Part shown: positions 39,995 to 47,960 of the stretch, piece by piece | Layout of the letters: the number at the start of each line of letters is the position of its first letter | Numbering within the stretch: the first letter of the stretch is position 1 | Assembly: GCA_903921455.1 (NCBI GenBank) | Contig: CAIXPZ010000189.1 | Coordinates: 1 to 55,833, forward strand | Direction: 5' to 3' | Source of the DNA: an uncultured Verrucomicrobia subdivision 3 bacterium | Lineage (GTDB): Bacteria > Verrucomicrobiota > Verrucomicrobiae > Limisphaerales > UBA11358 | Length of the DNA stretch: 55,833 nt | The notes under the pieces: generated by a model | What the model saw: only the letters and a program-made list of their open reading frames with translations | Databases searched by the model: none | Told to the model about the DNA's origin: nothing | Translations under genes and position numbers: made by a program

Positions 39995-41500
39995 TCAGAC
40001 GTCTTTGCGCGGGAAGAGGGCGGCGGGTTCGCCGATGGTGGTGCCGGGCGTCAGGCCGCCCCAGGCGGCGTCGGCCAGTTGATCGGGCGCGCCGGTCAAA
40101 CCGAGTTGCGCGTAGATCTTGGCGGAGGTGCCGGGCAGGAAAGGATTCAGCAGCACGGCCAGCACGCGGCAGGATTCGCAGAGGTTGTAGAGCACTTCGT
40201 CCAGCCGCTGCGCCTGCGCAGGGTCCTTGGCCAGCTTGAACGGCGCGGTCTCATCCACGAATTTGTTGGCGCGGTTGACCAGGCCCCAGATGCTTTGGAG
40301 GGCGGACTGGAGCTGGCTTTGCTTGAGCAGGGCGCGGGTCTCGTCGGCGGCCTTGGCGGCGTCGGCGGCGAGCTCGTTCGAGCGCGCGGGCACCACGCCC
40401 AGTCGGTAGCGCTTGAGCATGGAGAGGGAGCGGTTGACGAGGTTGCCGAGGCCGTTGGCCAGCTCGGCCTGGTAGCGCGAGCGGAAGCCGGCGTCGGTCC
40501 AGTTGCCGTCCGGGCCGATGTCGAGTTCGCGCAGGACGTAGAAACGGAAGGCGTCGAGGCCCCATTCGTTGATGACCGCGATCGGATCTACGACGTTGCC
40601 GGTGCTCTTGCTTATTTTGGCGCCGTCCTTCTGCCACCAGCCGTGGACGAGGATTTGTTTCGGCAGGGGGCGGCCCATGGCTTTGAGCATGATGGGCCAG
40701 TAGACGGCGTGGAACTTGACGATGTCCTTGCCGATGACGTGGATGTCGGCGGGCCAGAGGCCGAGCCCGGGATGCGCCTCGGCGATGCTGGCGTAATTCA
40801 CGAGGGCGTCGAACCAGACGTAGGTGACGAACTCCGGGTCGAAGGGCAGGGGGATGCCCCAGTTCAGGCGCGCGAGCGGCCGCGAGATGCAGAGGTCTTC
40901 GAGGGTGTTGTTCTTGAGAAAGCCGAGGACTTCATTGCGCCGATACGACGGCGCGATGAAGTCGGGGTTCGCCTCGATGTAATCAATGAGCCATTGCTGG
41001 TGGGCGCCGAGCTTGAAATAGTAATTGTCCTCCTTGAGCTCGACCACGTCGCCGTAGCTGGCGTCGAAGGTGCCGTCGGGCAGCCGGTCTTTCTCGGTGA
41101 GGAAGGTCTCCTCCTTCGCGGAATAAAAGCCGGTGTAGCCGGCCTTGTAAAACTGGCCGGCGGCGTGGAGCTGGGTGAGCGTGGCCTGCACGAAGGCCTT
41201 GTGGCGCGGCTGCGTGGTGCGGACGAAATCGTCGTTGGTCAGCTCGAGCTTCCGGGCGAAGGCCTGCCAGTCCGCGGCGAGCGCGTCGCAATATTCCTGC
41301 GGATTCTTTTTCTCGGCCTGGGCGGCCTGCTGGACTTTCTGGCCGTGCTCGTCGAGGCCGGTGAGAAAGAACACTTCCTGCCCGAGGCTGCGCCGGGCGC
41401 GGGCGATGACGTCGGCGATGATCTTCTCGTAGGCATGGCCGAGGTGCGGCTGGCCGTTGACGTAATCGATCGCGGTGGTGATGTAAAACCGTTTGCTCAT
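39995..41500 (-). CDS. metG: Methionine--tRNA ligase, short form
   Basis: 501 aa. Class I synthetase with HLGH at 19-22 (HIGH motif) and KISKS at 295-299 (KMSKS). The connective insert reads GYTGFYSAKEETFL (121-134) without the Cys pairs that bind zinc in other MetRS. The C-terminal tRNA-binding (EMAP/Trbp111) domain is absent. Both are features of the MetG2 subtype. Charges initiator and elongator tRNA-Met. Divergent from luxE-like gene with about 120 bp between starts. Confidence 0.96.
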   Translation of the reverse strand: MSKRFYITTAIDYVNGQPHLGHAYEKIIADVIARARRSLGQEVFFLTGLDEHGQKVQQAAQAEKKNPQEYCDALAADWQAFARKLELTNDDFVRTTQPRHKAFVQATLTQLHAAGQFYKAGYTGFYSAKEETFLTEKDRLPDGTFDASYGDVVELKEDNYYFKLGAHQQWLIDYIEANPDFIAPSYRRNEVLGFLKNNTLEDLCISRPLARLNWGIPLPFDPEFVTYVWFDALVNYASIAEAHPGLGLWPADIHVIGKDIVKFHAVYWPIMLKAMGRPLPKQILVHGWWQKDGAKISKSTGNVVDPIAVINEWGLDAFRFYVLRELDIGPDGNWTDAGFRSRYQAELANGLGNLVNRSLSMLKRYRLGVVPARSNELAADAAKAADETRALLKQSQLQSALQSIWGLVNRANKFVDETAPFKLAKDPAQAQRLDEVLYNLCESCRVLAVLLNPFLPGTSAKIYAQLGLTGAPDQLADAAWGGLTPGTTIGEPAALFPRKDV

Positions 41501-41620
41501 TATTGAACGGACAGTCTGGCGGACAAACGGGACAAAGGCAATCTCGCCTTGCAGCGCAAAGGCTTCGTGTTATCCTGCGCGTCGGCTGTCGCGGAAAACC
41601 AGCCGGCAAACAAACACCGC

Positions 41621-42745
41621 ATGCAAACCGAGCTTTCATCCTACGCCGCGCGCCTGCGCGCGCTCATCGCCGCTGGCTCAGCGCCCCTGGCCGACGGCCA
41701 CTTCTCCGGGCTGGCGCTGGAACTGTTCGCCCTACAATTCAAACACAATGCCGCCTACCGTAAGCTGTGCGAAGCGCGCCAGCTGACGCCGGACGTGGTC
41801 ACGCATTGGACCCGGATCCCCGCCGTGCCGACCGGCGCGTTCAAGGAACTGGAGCTGACGAGCCTTCCGCCGGCCGAACGCGTCGCCGTCTTCCATTCCA
41901 GCGGCACGACAAAGCAGCGGCCCAGCCGTCATTTTCACAGCGCCGAATCGCTGGCCGTTTATGAGGCGTCGCTCTGGGCGGGGTTCGCGCGCGAGGTTTT
42001 GGGCGCGGGGCGCGAGGCTTTGGGCTTAGTGATTTTGACGCCGCCGCCGGCGCAGGCGCCGCATTCGTCCCTCGTCCACATGTTCGAGATCGTGCGGCAA
42101 AAACTCGGCGGGGCGAGCGTCCCCGCCAGCCGCGCGGCGTTTCTCGGCCGGCTGTCTGAAGACGGCGCTTGGACTTTGGATTTTGAGGCAATGCTGGCGG
42201 CGCTGTCGCCTCGCGCCCACCGCCCCGCGCCCCGTGCCTCGCTTCTGCTCGGCACGGCCTTCTCCTTCGTGTATCTGCTCGACTACCTGGTGGAGCGAGA
42301 CCTGCGGGTCGCGCTGCCCGCGGGCTCGCGCGTGATGGAAACCGGCGGCTACAAAAACCGTTCCCGCATGCTGCCGAAAGCTGAATTGCACGCGCTCATC
42401 ACGGAACGCCTCGGCGTGCCGCGCGCCAACATCATTTGCGAATACGGCATGAGTGAATTGAGCTCCCAAGCCTACGACTCCGAAATCCATCCTCCATCTT
42501 CCATCCACCATCCTCGCGTTTTCCACTTCCCCCCATGGGCGCGCGTGCAACTCCTCTCGCCGGAAACCGGGCGCGCCGTGGCCGAGGGCGAAACCGGGTT
42601 GATTCGCCTCTGCGACCTGGCGAATATCTTTTCCGTCGCCGCGGTCCAGACGGAAGATCTGGGCATCCGGCGCGGCGACGGCTTTGAACTGGTTGGCCGC
42701 GCGCAGCGGTCCGAGCCGCGCGGCTGCTCGCTGATGGCCGCATAA
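41621..42745 (+). CDS. LuxE/PaaK-family acyl-protein synthetase
   Basis: 374 aa from the ATG at 41621. Adenylate-forming enzyme of the LuxE type: VAVFHSSGTTKQRPSRHFHS (about 89-108), VMETGGYKNRSRMLPKAELH and ICEYGMSELSSQAY are the family motifs. It activates a fatty acid as acyl-AMP and hands it to a protein thiol. Three short segments (REVLGAGREALG, SPRAHRPAPRAS and SEIHPPSSIHHP) are encoded by genomic repeat words and look like inserted loops. Its stop codon abuts the luxC-like ATG (TAAATG), so the pair is coupled. No luxA or luxB is present, hence no bioluminescence is implied. Confidence 0.85.
   Translation: MQTELSSYAARLRALIAAGSAPLADGHFSGLALELFALQFKHNAAYRKLCEARQLTPDVVTHWTRIPAVPTGAFKELELTSLPPAERVAVFHSSGTTKQRPSRHFHSAESLAVYEASLWAGFAREVLGAGREALGLVILTPPPAQAPHSSLVHMFEIVRQKLGGASVPASRAAFLGRLSEDGAWTLDFEAMLAALSPRAHRPAPRASLLLGTAFSFVYLLDYLVERDLRVALPAGSRVMETGGYKNRSRMLPKAELHALITERLGVPRANIICEYGMSELSSQAYDSEIHPPSSIHHPRVFHFPPWARVQLLSPETGRAVAEGETGLIRLCDLANIFSVAAVQTEDLGIRRGDGFELVGRAQRSEPRGCSLMAA
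41991..42025. repeat. GC-rich repeat word inside luxE-like gene, site 1
   Basis: GCGAGGTTTTGGGCGCGGGGC followed, at a 21-bp period, by GCGAGGCTTTGGGC. Related words lie at 42209-42243, 44073-44097 and 44479-44511. It adds an Ala/Arg/Gly-rich patch to the protein without a frameshift. Confidence 0.5.
42209..42243. repeat. GC-rich repeat word inside luxE-like gene, site 2
   Basis: 42209-42228 is an exact 20-bp inverse of 44078-44097 before the four-helix-bundle gene. It encodes SPRAHRPAPRAS, absent in my expectation for the family. Confidence 0.55.
42487..42514. repeat. CCATCCTCC-type repeat word inside luxE-like gene, site 3
   Basis: CCATCCTCCATCTTCCATCC and onwards, a low-complexity run of CCATC/CTTCC steps. 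It encodes the Ser/His/Pro patch SEIHPPSSIHHP just before the conserved RVFHFPPWARV. Confidence 0.5.
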
Positions 42746-44074
42746 ATGATCAATCCCATGAACCTGCCTAACTTCTTTCTCGCCGACCTGCCGCCGGAAG
42801 CGACGCTGTCGCCCACGATGATTGCGGCGGCGTGCGACACCCTGAAGCGCAACCGCGAGAAGTATCTGCGGTCGCGCAACACGGGCGACCTCGTGAACGT
42901 CCTCTGCGAAGTCGCGGCGGCCTGGCGGGAGCCGGACAACAAATTCCGCCGGCTCGCGCTGGCGCTGGGGCCGGAGCAGACCGGGTTTTCCGCCGCCACC
43001 CTGGCGCGCGGGCTCGACGAATTCTTCCGCCGGTTCACGCCGGAGCATTTTCAAGCCCTGCTGACTCAGGACCTCGGCGCGGATACGGACCGGCATTTCT
43101 GGCGCGGGCCGGATTTGCTCGTCCACATCGCGGCGGGCAATCTGCCAAATCCGGCCCTGATGAGCCTGACGCTCGGCCTGCTCACGCGTTCGGCGCAGTT
43201 CATGAAGTGCGCCAGCGGCGCGGCTCTGCTGCCGCGGCTGTTCGCCCACTCGATTTACGAACACGATCCCAAGCTGGGCGCGTGTCTGGAGCTGGCCGAA
43301 TGGCGCGGCGGCCATGTGGCTTTGGAAACCGCGCTCTTCGCCGAGGCCGAGTGCGTCACGGCCACCGGCAGCGACGAGACGCTGCTGGCGATCCGCTTGC
43401 GGCTGCCGGCGAAGACCCGCTTCCTCGGCTACGGCCAACGCGTCAGTTTCGGGTTCGTGGCGCGCGGGGTGTTGCGCGACGAGGAGATTGCCAACGTCGT
43501 TGCCCGCACGGCAGACGACGTGATCGCATGGGATCAAAACGGCTGCCTCTCGCCGCACGTCATCTACGTGGAGGAGCGCGGTGCGGTGGAATCGGACCGG
43601 TTTGCCGCGCTGCTCGCGGTTGAACTGGCCCGGCGCGAGGCGGCGGAGCCGCGCGGGAAAATTTCCGTGGAGGAAGCCGCCGACATCGCCGCGCGCCGCG
43701 CGGTATATGAGACGCTCGCCGTGCATCGCGGCGACCTGAAGCTCTGGGCGAGCCAGGATTCCACCGCGTGGACCGTGGTGTTCGAACATGACGTGCGCTT
43801 CCGCTTCTCGCCGCTGAACCGGTTTGTTTACGTCAAGCCGGTGCCGGACGTGGCGGCGGTGCTGCCGGGCGTGGACGAACTTGGCGGGAAAGTTTCCACG
43901 GTGGGCGTCGCGGCGCCGCCGGAGCAGCAGCCGGAACTGGCGCGGCAATTTGCGCGCTGGGGCGTCACCCGGATTTGTCCGCTGGGCCAGATGCAAAACC
44001 CGCCGCTGGCCTGGCGGCACGACGGCCGGCCGGCGCTCGGCGACATCGTCCTCTGGACGGATGTCGAGGCGTGA
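42746..44074 (+). CDS. LuxC-family acyl-CoA (fatty acid) reductase
   Basis: 442 aa, close to LuxC length. It reduces an enzyme-bound acyl group, received from LuxE or CoA, to an aldehyde with NADPH. Family marks: VHIAAGNLPNPALMSLTLGL (126-145), FMKCASGAALLPRLFAHSI, the glycine segment SDETLLAIR, and the catalytic C267 in DQNGCLSPHVIYVEE. The ATG at 42746 directly follows the luxE-like stop. Together they form a fatty-acid reductase pair that yields long-chain aldehyde, a possible precursor of wax esters, alkenes or signalling lipids (inference). Confidence 0.88.
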   Translation: MINPMNLPNFFLADLPPEATLSPTMIAAACDTLKRNREKYLRSRNTGDLVNVLCEVAAAWREPDNKFRRLALALGPEQTGFSAATLARGLDEFFRRFTPEHFQALLTQDLGADTDRHFWRGPDLLVHIAAGNLPNPALMSLTLGLLTRSAQFMKCASGAALLPRLFAHSIYEHDPKLGACLELAEWRGGHVALETALFAEAECVTATGSDETLLAIRLRLPAKTRFLGYGQRVSFGFVARGVLRDEEIANVVARTADDVIAWDQNGCLSPHVIYVEERGAVESDRFAALLAVELARREAAEPRGKISVEEAADIAARRAVYETLAVHRGDLKLWASQDSTAWTVVFEHDVRFRFSPLNRFVYVKPVPDVAAVLPGVDELGGKVSTVGVAAPPEQQPELARQFARWGVTRICPLGQMQNPPLAWRHDGRPALGDIVLWTDVEA

Positions 44075-44097
44075 GGTGCGGGGCGGTGGGCGCGAGG
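44073..44097. repeat. Left inverted repeat of the four-helix-bundle gene
   Basis: It starts at the luxC-like stop codon. Its last 20 bp (44078-44097) are the exact inverse of 42209-42228 in luxE. It faces a related inverted copy at 44479-44511. Confidence 0.6.
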
Positions 44098-44115
44098 AAA
44101 ACAAAGAACAGCATT

Positions 44116-44511
44116 ATGAATGAATATGGTTATCGAAGTCTGGTTGTCTGGCAAAAGGGCAGGGCTCTGGCGACGGATGTTTATCGATTGACCAACCGCG
44201 AGAGTATCCAGCGTGATTTCTCGCTGGTGGATCAAATGCGCCGAAGTGCTGTCAGTGTGCCGAGCAATATTGCCGAAGGCGACGAGCAAAAATCTGACAA
44301 GGATTCTGTTCGTTTCTTTCACATTGCGAAAGGCTCGCTGGCTGAACTGTCCACCCAATTGGAGATTGCTCGTGACGTTGGTTATTTCACCGCCTCGCAA
44401 GTCGAGCCGTTGATTGCCCAATGCGAAGAATTGGCCAAGCTGCTTGGCGCCTTGATTCGCGCGCGCAACAACTCTTTACCTCGCGCCCAAAGCCCACTGC
44501 CTCGTGCCTGA
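44116..44511 (+). CDS. Four-helix-bundle protein (23S rRNA intervening-sequence type)
   Basis: 131 aa from the ATG at 44116. Recognisable by YRSLVVWQKGRALATDVY near the start and FSLVDQMRRSAVSVPSNIAEGD (about 34-55), with a third helix in VRFFHIAKGSLAELSTQLEIA. The family (S23 / avd-like) forms pentameric helical bundles and occurs in rRNA intervening sequences and near retroelements. Its final residues (SLPRAQSPLPRA) are encoded by the right flanking repeat. The gene thus sits as a cassette between inverted words, splitting luxC from queD. No reverse transcriptase is nearby. Confidence 0.88.
   Translation: MNEYGYRSLVVWQKGRALATDVYRLTNRESIQRDFSLVDQMRRSAVSVPSNIAEGDEQKSDKDSVRFFHIAKGSLAELSTQLEIARDVGYFTASQVEPLIAQCEELAKLLGALIRARNNSLPRAQSPLPRA
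44479..44511. repeat. Right inverted repeat of the four-helix-bundle gene
   Basis: CCTCGCGCCCAAAGCCCACT then GCCTCGTGCC, the inverted counterpart of 44073-44097 with several differences. It contains the stop codon of the four-helix-bundle gene. Confidence 0.6.
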
Positions 44512-44520
44512 ATTTGAATT

Positions 44521-44883
44521 ATGAAAATGGAATTGCGAAAAACCTTTCAGTTTGAGGCGGCACACTTGCTGCCCCTGCTCCCAAAGCATCACAAATGCCG
44601 GCGGCTGCACGGCCACAGCTTCAGCGTGGAAATCGTCGTGGCCGGCGAGTGCGATCCCAAGCTGGGCTGGCTGATGGATTACGCGGAGATCTCGGCGGCG
44701 TTCAAACCCATCTGGGAAAAGCTCGATCACTATTACTTGAACGAGATTCCCGGCCTCGCCAATCCCACGAGCGAAGTCGTGGCCATGTGGATCTGGAAAA
44801 AGTTGAAGCCCAAGCTGCCGCTGCTCTCGGAAGTCGTCGTGGCCGAGACCTGCACGGCGCGCGCCGTTTATCGCGGGGAGTGA
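44521..44883 (+). CDS. queD: 6-carboxytetrahydropterin synthase (QueD-like)
   Basis: 120 aa. Zn-dependent pterin enzyme that makes carboxytetrahydropterin for queuosine precursors. Zinc His ligands lie in FEAAHLLP (H15) and RRLHGHSF (H30 and H32 region), with the catalytic Cys in [25 protein letters not shown] and the C-terminal [13 protein letters not shown] close the active site. No queC, queE or queF next to it. The ATG at 44521 is preceded by the repeat block. Confidence 0.92.
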   Translation: MKMELRKTFQFEAAHLLPLLPKHHKCRRLHGHSFSVEIVVAGECDPKLGWLMDYAEISAAFKPIWEKLDHYYLNEIPGLANPTSEVVAMWIWKKLKPKLPLLSEVVVAETCTARAVYRGE

Positions 44884-44895
44884 GGGCTTAGGCTT

Positions 44896-45372
44896 TTAAA
44901 GCGGATGGAAATGCAGCGGCAGGCCGTCCAGCAGGTTTTCCACGTTGTTCCAAACGGTCACCGTGGCGATGATGGCGAAAAGCAGTCCGTTCAAGGCGCA
45001 GCCCAGCATCAGGGCCAGTCCGTCCAGCCAACCGACGCGCAACAATTTCCAGCCGGCGTAGCAGTTGGCGAAGGTCAAAAATACGTAAGCCAACAGACCG
45101 GGATAATAGAAGGCCAGAATCAGTTCGCGCAATTCGACTGGATAACCGCCTGCGTTCCGCCAAAACATCGGGTTTTCCCGAAGGCTGGCGGCTTCGAGCA
45201 AGGCCATGCCACCAGCGGTCAGCCCCAGGCTTGCGACAAAGCCGATCGTGCCTTTCGGCCAATTCCATTGGCGGGTATTGGGCTGACGCAGGGGCGAGTC
45301 GTAACTGGGAAAAAAGACGGATCCCGCCATGGCACCATTGGCTTCTGGCAAAAATCTTTGTTGTTGTTCCAC
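44896..45372 (-). CDS. Hypothetical membrane protein, 158 aa
   Basis: No family recognised. A polar N-terminus (about 1-40) is followed by three or four hydrophobic helices (about 43-62 TIGFVASLGLTAGGMALLEA, 83-105 ILAFYYPGLLAYVFLTFANC, 118-142 LALMLGCALNGLLFAIIATV). It faces queD tail to tail with a 12-bp gap. The ATG at 45372 lacks a clear ribosome-binding site; M15 is an alternative. Confidence 0.6.
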   Translation of the reverse strand: MEQQQRFLPEANGAMAGSVFFPSYDSPLRQPNTRQWNWPKGTIGFVASLGLTAGGMALLEAASLRENPMFWRNAGGYPVELRELILAFYYPGLLAYVFLTFANCYAGWKLLRVGWLDGLALMLGCALNGLLFAIIATVTVWNNVENLLDGLPLHFHPL

Positions 45373-45529
45373 TGATTCAGAATATCTGACACTAGGGCAA
45401 AGTTCGAACCAATTTCAACCGGCGCAGGATATTATGCATTGAACGCAGGGTATCCGGCTTCATCCGCATATAATCTATTTTCCAATCGAAGATGTTCTAC
45501 CCGCTCAGCGAGTTTGCTTGCACCCCAAT

Positions 45530-45557
45530 CGTAAATCGTAAATTGTAAATCATAAAT
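45530..45557 (+). repeat. 7-bp-phased array running into the acpS start codon
   Basis: CGTAAAT, CGTAAAT, TGTAAAT, CATAAAT at 45530, 45537, 45544 and 45551; the AT of the last unit is the AT of the acpS ATG. The array takes the place where a ribosome-binding site would be. Confidence 0.8.
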
Positions 45558-45933
45558 GATCCTGGGCACCGGCATTGACCTCATTGAAGTGGCGCGCATC
45601 GCGGCGTCGTTCGCGAAGTTTGGCGACCGCTTCGTCAACCGCGTGTTGCTGCCGGACGAGATCGCCTATTGTCTGGCGCATAAAAATCCCGCGCCGTTTC
45701 TGGCGGCGCGGTTCGCGGCGAAAGAAGCGGTGTCCAAAGCCTTCGGCACGGGCATCGGCGCGCAATTGGGCTGGCAGGATATCGAGGTCCGCCGCAAGGA
45801 ATCCGGCGAGCCGTTTGTGGTGCTGCACGGCAAGGGCGCGGAACTGTTCGCAGCGCGCGGCGCGCGGCAATTGCACCTCAGCTTGACCCACACCGAAAAT
45901 TACGCCGCCGCCACGGCAGTTTTGGAGGGTTAA
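45556..45933 (+). CDS. acpS: Holo-[acyl-carrier-protein] synthase
   Basis: 125 aa, normal length. It transfers phosphopantetheine from CoA to apo-ACP for fatty acid synthesis. The Mg/CoA motif GTGIDLIEVARI (4-15) and FAAKEAVSKAFGTGI (about 53-67) are diagnostic; LHLSLTHTENYAAATAVLE closes. CoA here depends on pantothenate, made via panB earlier in the window. Its leader is the 7-bp array. Confidence 0.95.
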   Translation: MILGTGIDLIEVARIAASFAKFGDRFVNRVLLPDEIAYCLAHKNPAPFLAARFAAKEAVSKAFGTGIGAQLGWQDIEVRRKESGEPFVVLHGKGAELFAARGARQLHLSLTHTENYAAATAVLEG

Positions 45934-46041
45934 GGCGGTTTATCTAATGGCGGGTAACTGGTTTTGTATCGCCACGGGCCAGAATACTTGTAGGATATTC
46001 GTAGCCGATAACGCGGCGACCGTGTCAACTCACTCGAGCCA

Positions 46042-46683
46042 ATGAAACCTCCCCAGCCCAAAAACGAAGTTCAGCGCATCAAAGTCCTTTGGCAATATAA
46101 CCTGCTCGATACGGTGCCTGAGGAGGTCTTTGATGAGTTGACCAGCCTGGCCGCCCTGATTTGCGGCGCCCCCATCGCCTTGATCACGCTCGTGGATGAA
46201 AAGCGCCAGTGGTTCAAATCCAAGGTCGGCGTGAGCATCAGCGAAACCAGCCGGGACATCTCGATGTGTGCGCATGCGATTTTGCAGGGCGACTTGTTCA
46301 TCGTTTCCGACGCGACCCGGGACGCACGGTTCAAAGACAATCCGCTCGTGGTCTCCAATCCCAAAATCCGATTTTATGCGGGCATGCCGCTGTTTGCCCC
46401 GGGTGGCTACGCGCTGGGCACGCTCTGTGTGATTGATACCGTCGCGCGCGAGCTGACGGACGACCAGAAAAAGGCGCTGCGCCTCTTGGGCCGGCACGTG
46501 ATGACCCAGCTCGAACTGCGCCGCCAGTCGCGCGAACAGGTTCGCGGCCGGGACGAAATTAAACAGTTAAAACAGGAACTGGCGCTGGCGTGTTTAGAGA
46601 TTGCGCGGTTTCGCCGCAAGCAAAAGCCCGCTAAAAGCTCCCGTCCGGCGGCGCGTAAACCCGCCCAACGCACCAGAAAATAA
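46042..46683 (+). CDS. GAF-domain protein
   Basis: 213 aa. GAF domain at about 20-165: [69 protein letters not shown] and [20 protein letters not shown] are the standard family blocks. A coiled coil follows (about 165-195) and a Lys/Arg-rich tail ([19 protein letters not shown]). No output domain, so it may bind a small ligand and act through partners; the basic tail could contact nucleic acid. Single gene ahead of the CNNM genes. Confidence 0.85.
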   Translation: MKPPQPKNEVQRIKVLWQYNLLDTVPEEVFDELTSLAALICGAPIALITLVDEKRQWFKSKVGVSISETSRDISMCAHAILQGDLFIVSDATRDARFKDNPLVVSNPKIRFYAGMPLFAPGGYALGTLCVIDTVARELTDDQKKALRLLGRHVMTQLELRRQSREQVRGRDEIKQLKQELALACLEIARFRRKQKPAKSSRPAARKPAQRTRK

Positions 46684-46733
46684 TGGCCGGCGGCGCAATT
46701 CGCCTTTTCCGCTGCGGGGTTTGCGCTTAAGGT

Positions 46734-47960
46734 GTGCGCGTGGCAACGGCGATGGTTCTAGCGGTTATGGTGTTCGCCGGCGCGAGTTTCTTCTTCGCGC
46801 TGGCGGAGACGGCGCTGTTTTCCCTGAGCAAATGGCAGGTGGCCCAACTGGCTGAAAAAAAATCCCGGGCCGGCCAGATCGTTGCGCAACTGCTCGCCCG
46901 GCCGCAGGATTTGCAGGCCACCCTCGCCCTCGGCAATACCTTCGCCAACGCCGCCATTCTCGCGGTCGCGCTCCGCATGGTCTTCGATGCGCAGTGGGGC
47001 TTTAGCCTGACGATGTTCGCGCTGGCGGCAGTGGTGCTGCTCATCGGCGAGGTGCTGCCCAAAACGCTGGCCGTGCGGCAGCCGGAACGCTGGGCGGTGC
47101 GCGTGGCGTGGCCGTTGCTGGTTTTTCGCCGGGTCACCAAGCCGTTTTACCGCGCCGCGCAATGGACGAACGCGGCGATTCTCAAGCAGGCCGCCGCCTC
47201 GGCCACGCCGCCCGCCGCCGTCACGGAGGCGGAATATCAGGAACTGCTCGAACTCGCCTGGCAGCAGGGCACGCTGGAGGAATCCGAGCGCGAAATCATC
47301 CTGCAGATCATCAGCCTCGACCGCCGCACGGCGCGCGACGTGATGCGTCCGCGCGCGGGCATGGCGGCGATATCCGATGACGCGACGGTGGCGGAGATGC
47401 TTGCGATGGCGCGGAAACACAAGCATCGCCGCCTGCCGATTTACGATGAGACGCCGGACACCATCGTCGGCATTTTGAATACGCGCGCCCTGTTGCTCGA
47501 TCCCAAGGCCGATTTGGCCGAGGTGATTGAGTTTCCGTCGTTCGTGCCGGAGTCCATGAATCTGCTCCAGTTGTTCCGCGCCTTGCAAAAGCAGCAGCGC
47601 GGCCTCGCCATCGTGCTCGATGAATTCGGCAGCGCCGCCGGTCTGGTGACGATGGAGGACATTCTGGGCGGCATCGTCGGGAAAATCCGGGTGGCGACCG
47701 AGCCGCAGGGCTTCGTGCTGGAGAAACTATCGCCCGGCCACTGGCGCGTGAACGGGACGATGCGGCTGGAGGATTTTCGCCGCGAATTTCCGCTGCTGCC
47801 CGACGTGACCGAGGTCGAAACGATGGGCGGCTTGCTGACGCATCTGCTCGGCGTGGTCCCGGCGGCCGGCGAATCCGCGTCCTTGGCCGGCTTGAAACTG
47901 ACCGCGCAAGTCGCCGACGAGCGGCGGGTGCGCGAACTGCTGGTGCAGCAAATCAAATGA
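46734..47960 (+). CDS. CNNM/CorC-type membrane protein, first of three
   Basis: 408 aa from GTG at 46734. CNNM membrane domain (about 1-150: FFFALAETALFSLSKWQVAQ, LLIGEVLPKTLAVRQPERWA). Two CBS domains follow (about 195-315: MRPRAGMAAISDDATVAEML, VGILNTRALLL, LAIVLDEFGSAAGLVTMEDI), then a CorC_HlyC domain (about 325-405). The family is linked to magnesium/cobalt handling and also, less certainly, to hemolysin activity. Its stop overlaps the next ATG by 4 bp. Confidence 0.9.
   Translation: MRVATAMVLAVMVFAGASFFFALAETALFSLSKWQVAQLAEKKSRAGQIVAQLLARPQDLQATLALGNTFANAAILAVALRMVFDAQWGFSLTMFALAAVVLLIGEVLPKTLAVRQPERWAVRVAWPLLVFRRVTKPFYRAAQWTNAAILKQAAASATPPAAVTEAEYQELLELAWQQGTLEESEREIILQIISLDRRTARDVMRPRAGMAAISDDATVAEMLAMARKHKHRRLPIYDETPDTIVGILNTRALLLDPKADLAEVIEFPSFVPESMNLLQLFRALQKQQRGLAIVLDEFGSAAGLVTMEDILGGIVGKIRVATEPQGFVLEKLSPGHWRVNGTMRLEDFRREFPLLPDVTEVETMGGLLTHLLGVVPAAGESASLAGLKLTAQVADERRVRELLVQQIK

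Noticed and set aside
41621..44074. Bioluminescence operon
   Set aside because: Only luxE- and luxC-like genes are present; no luciferase or transferase genes in the window.
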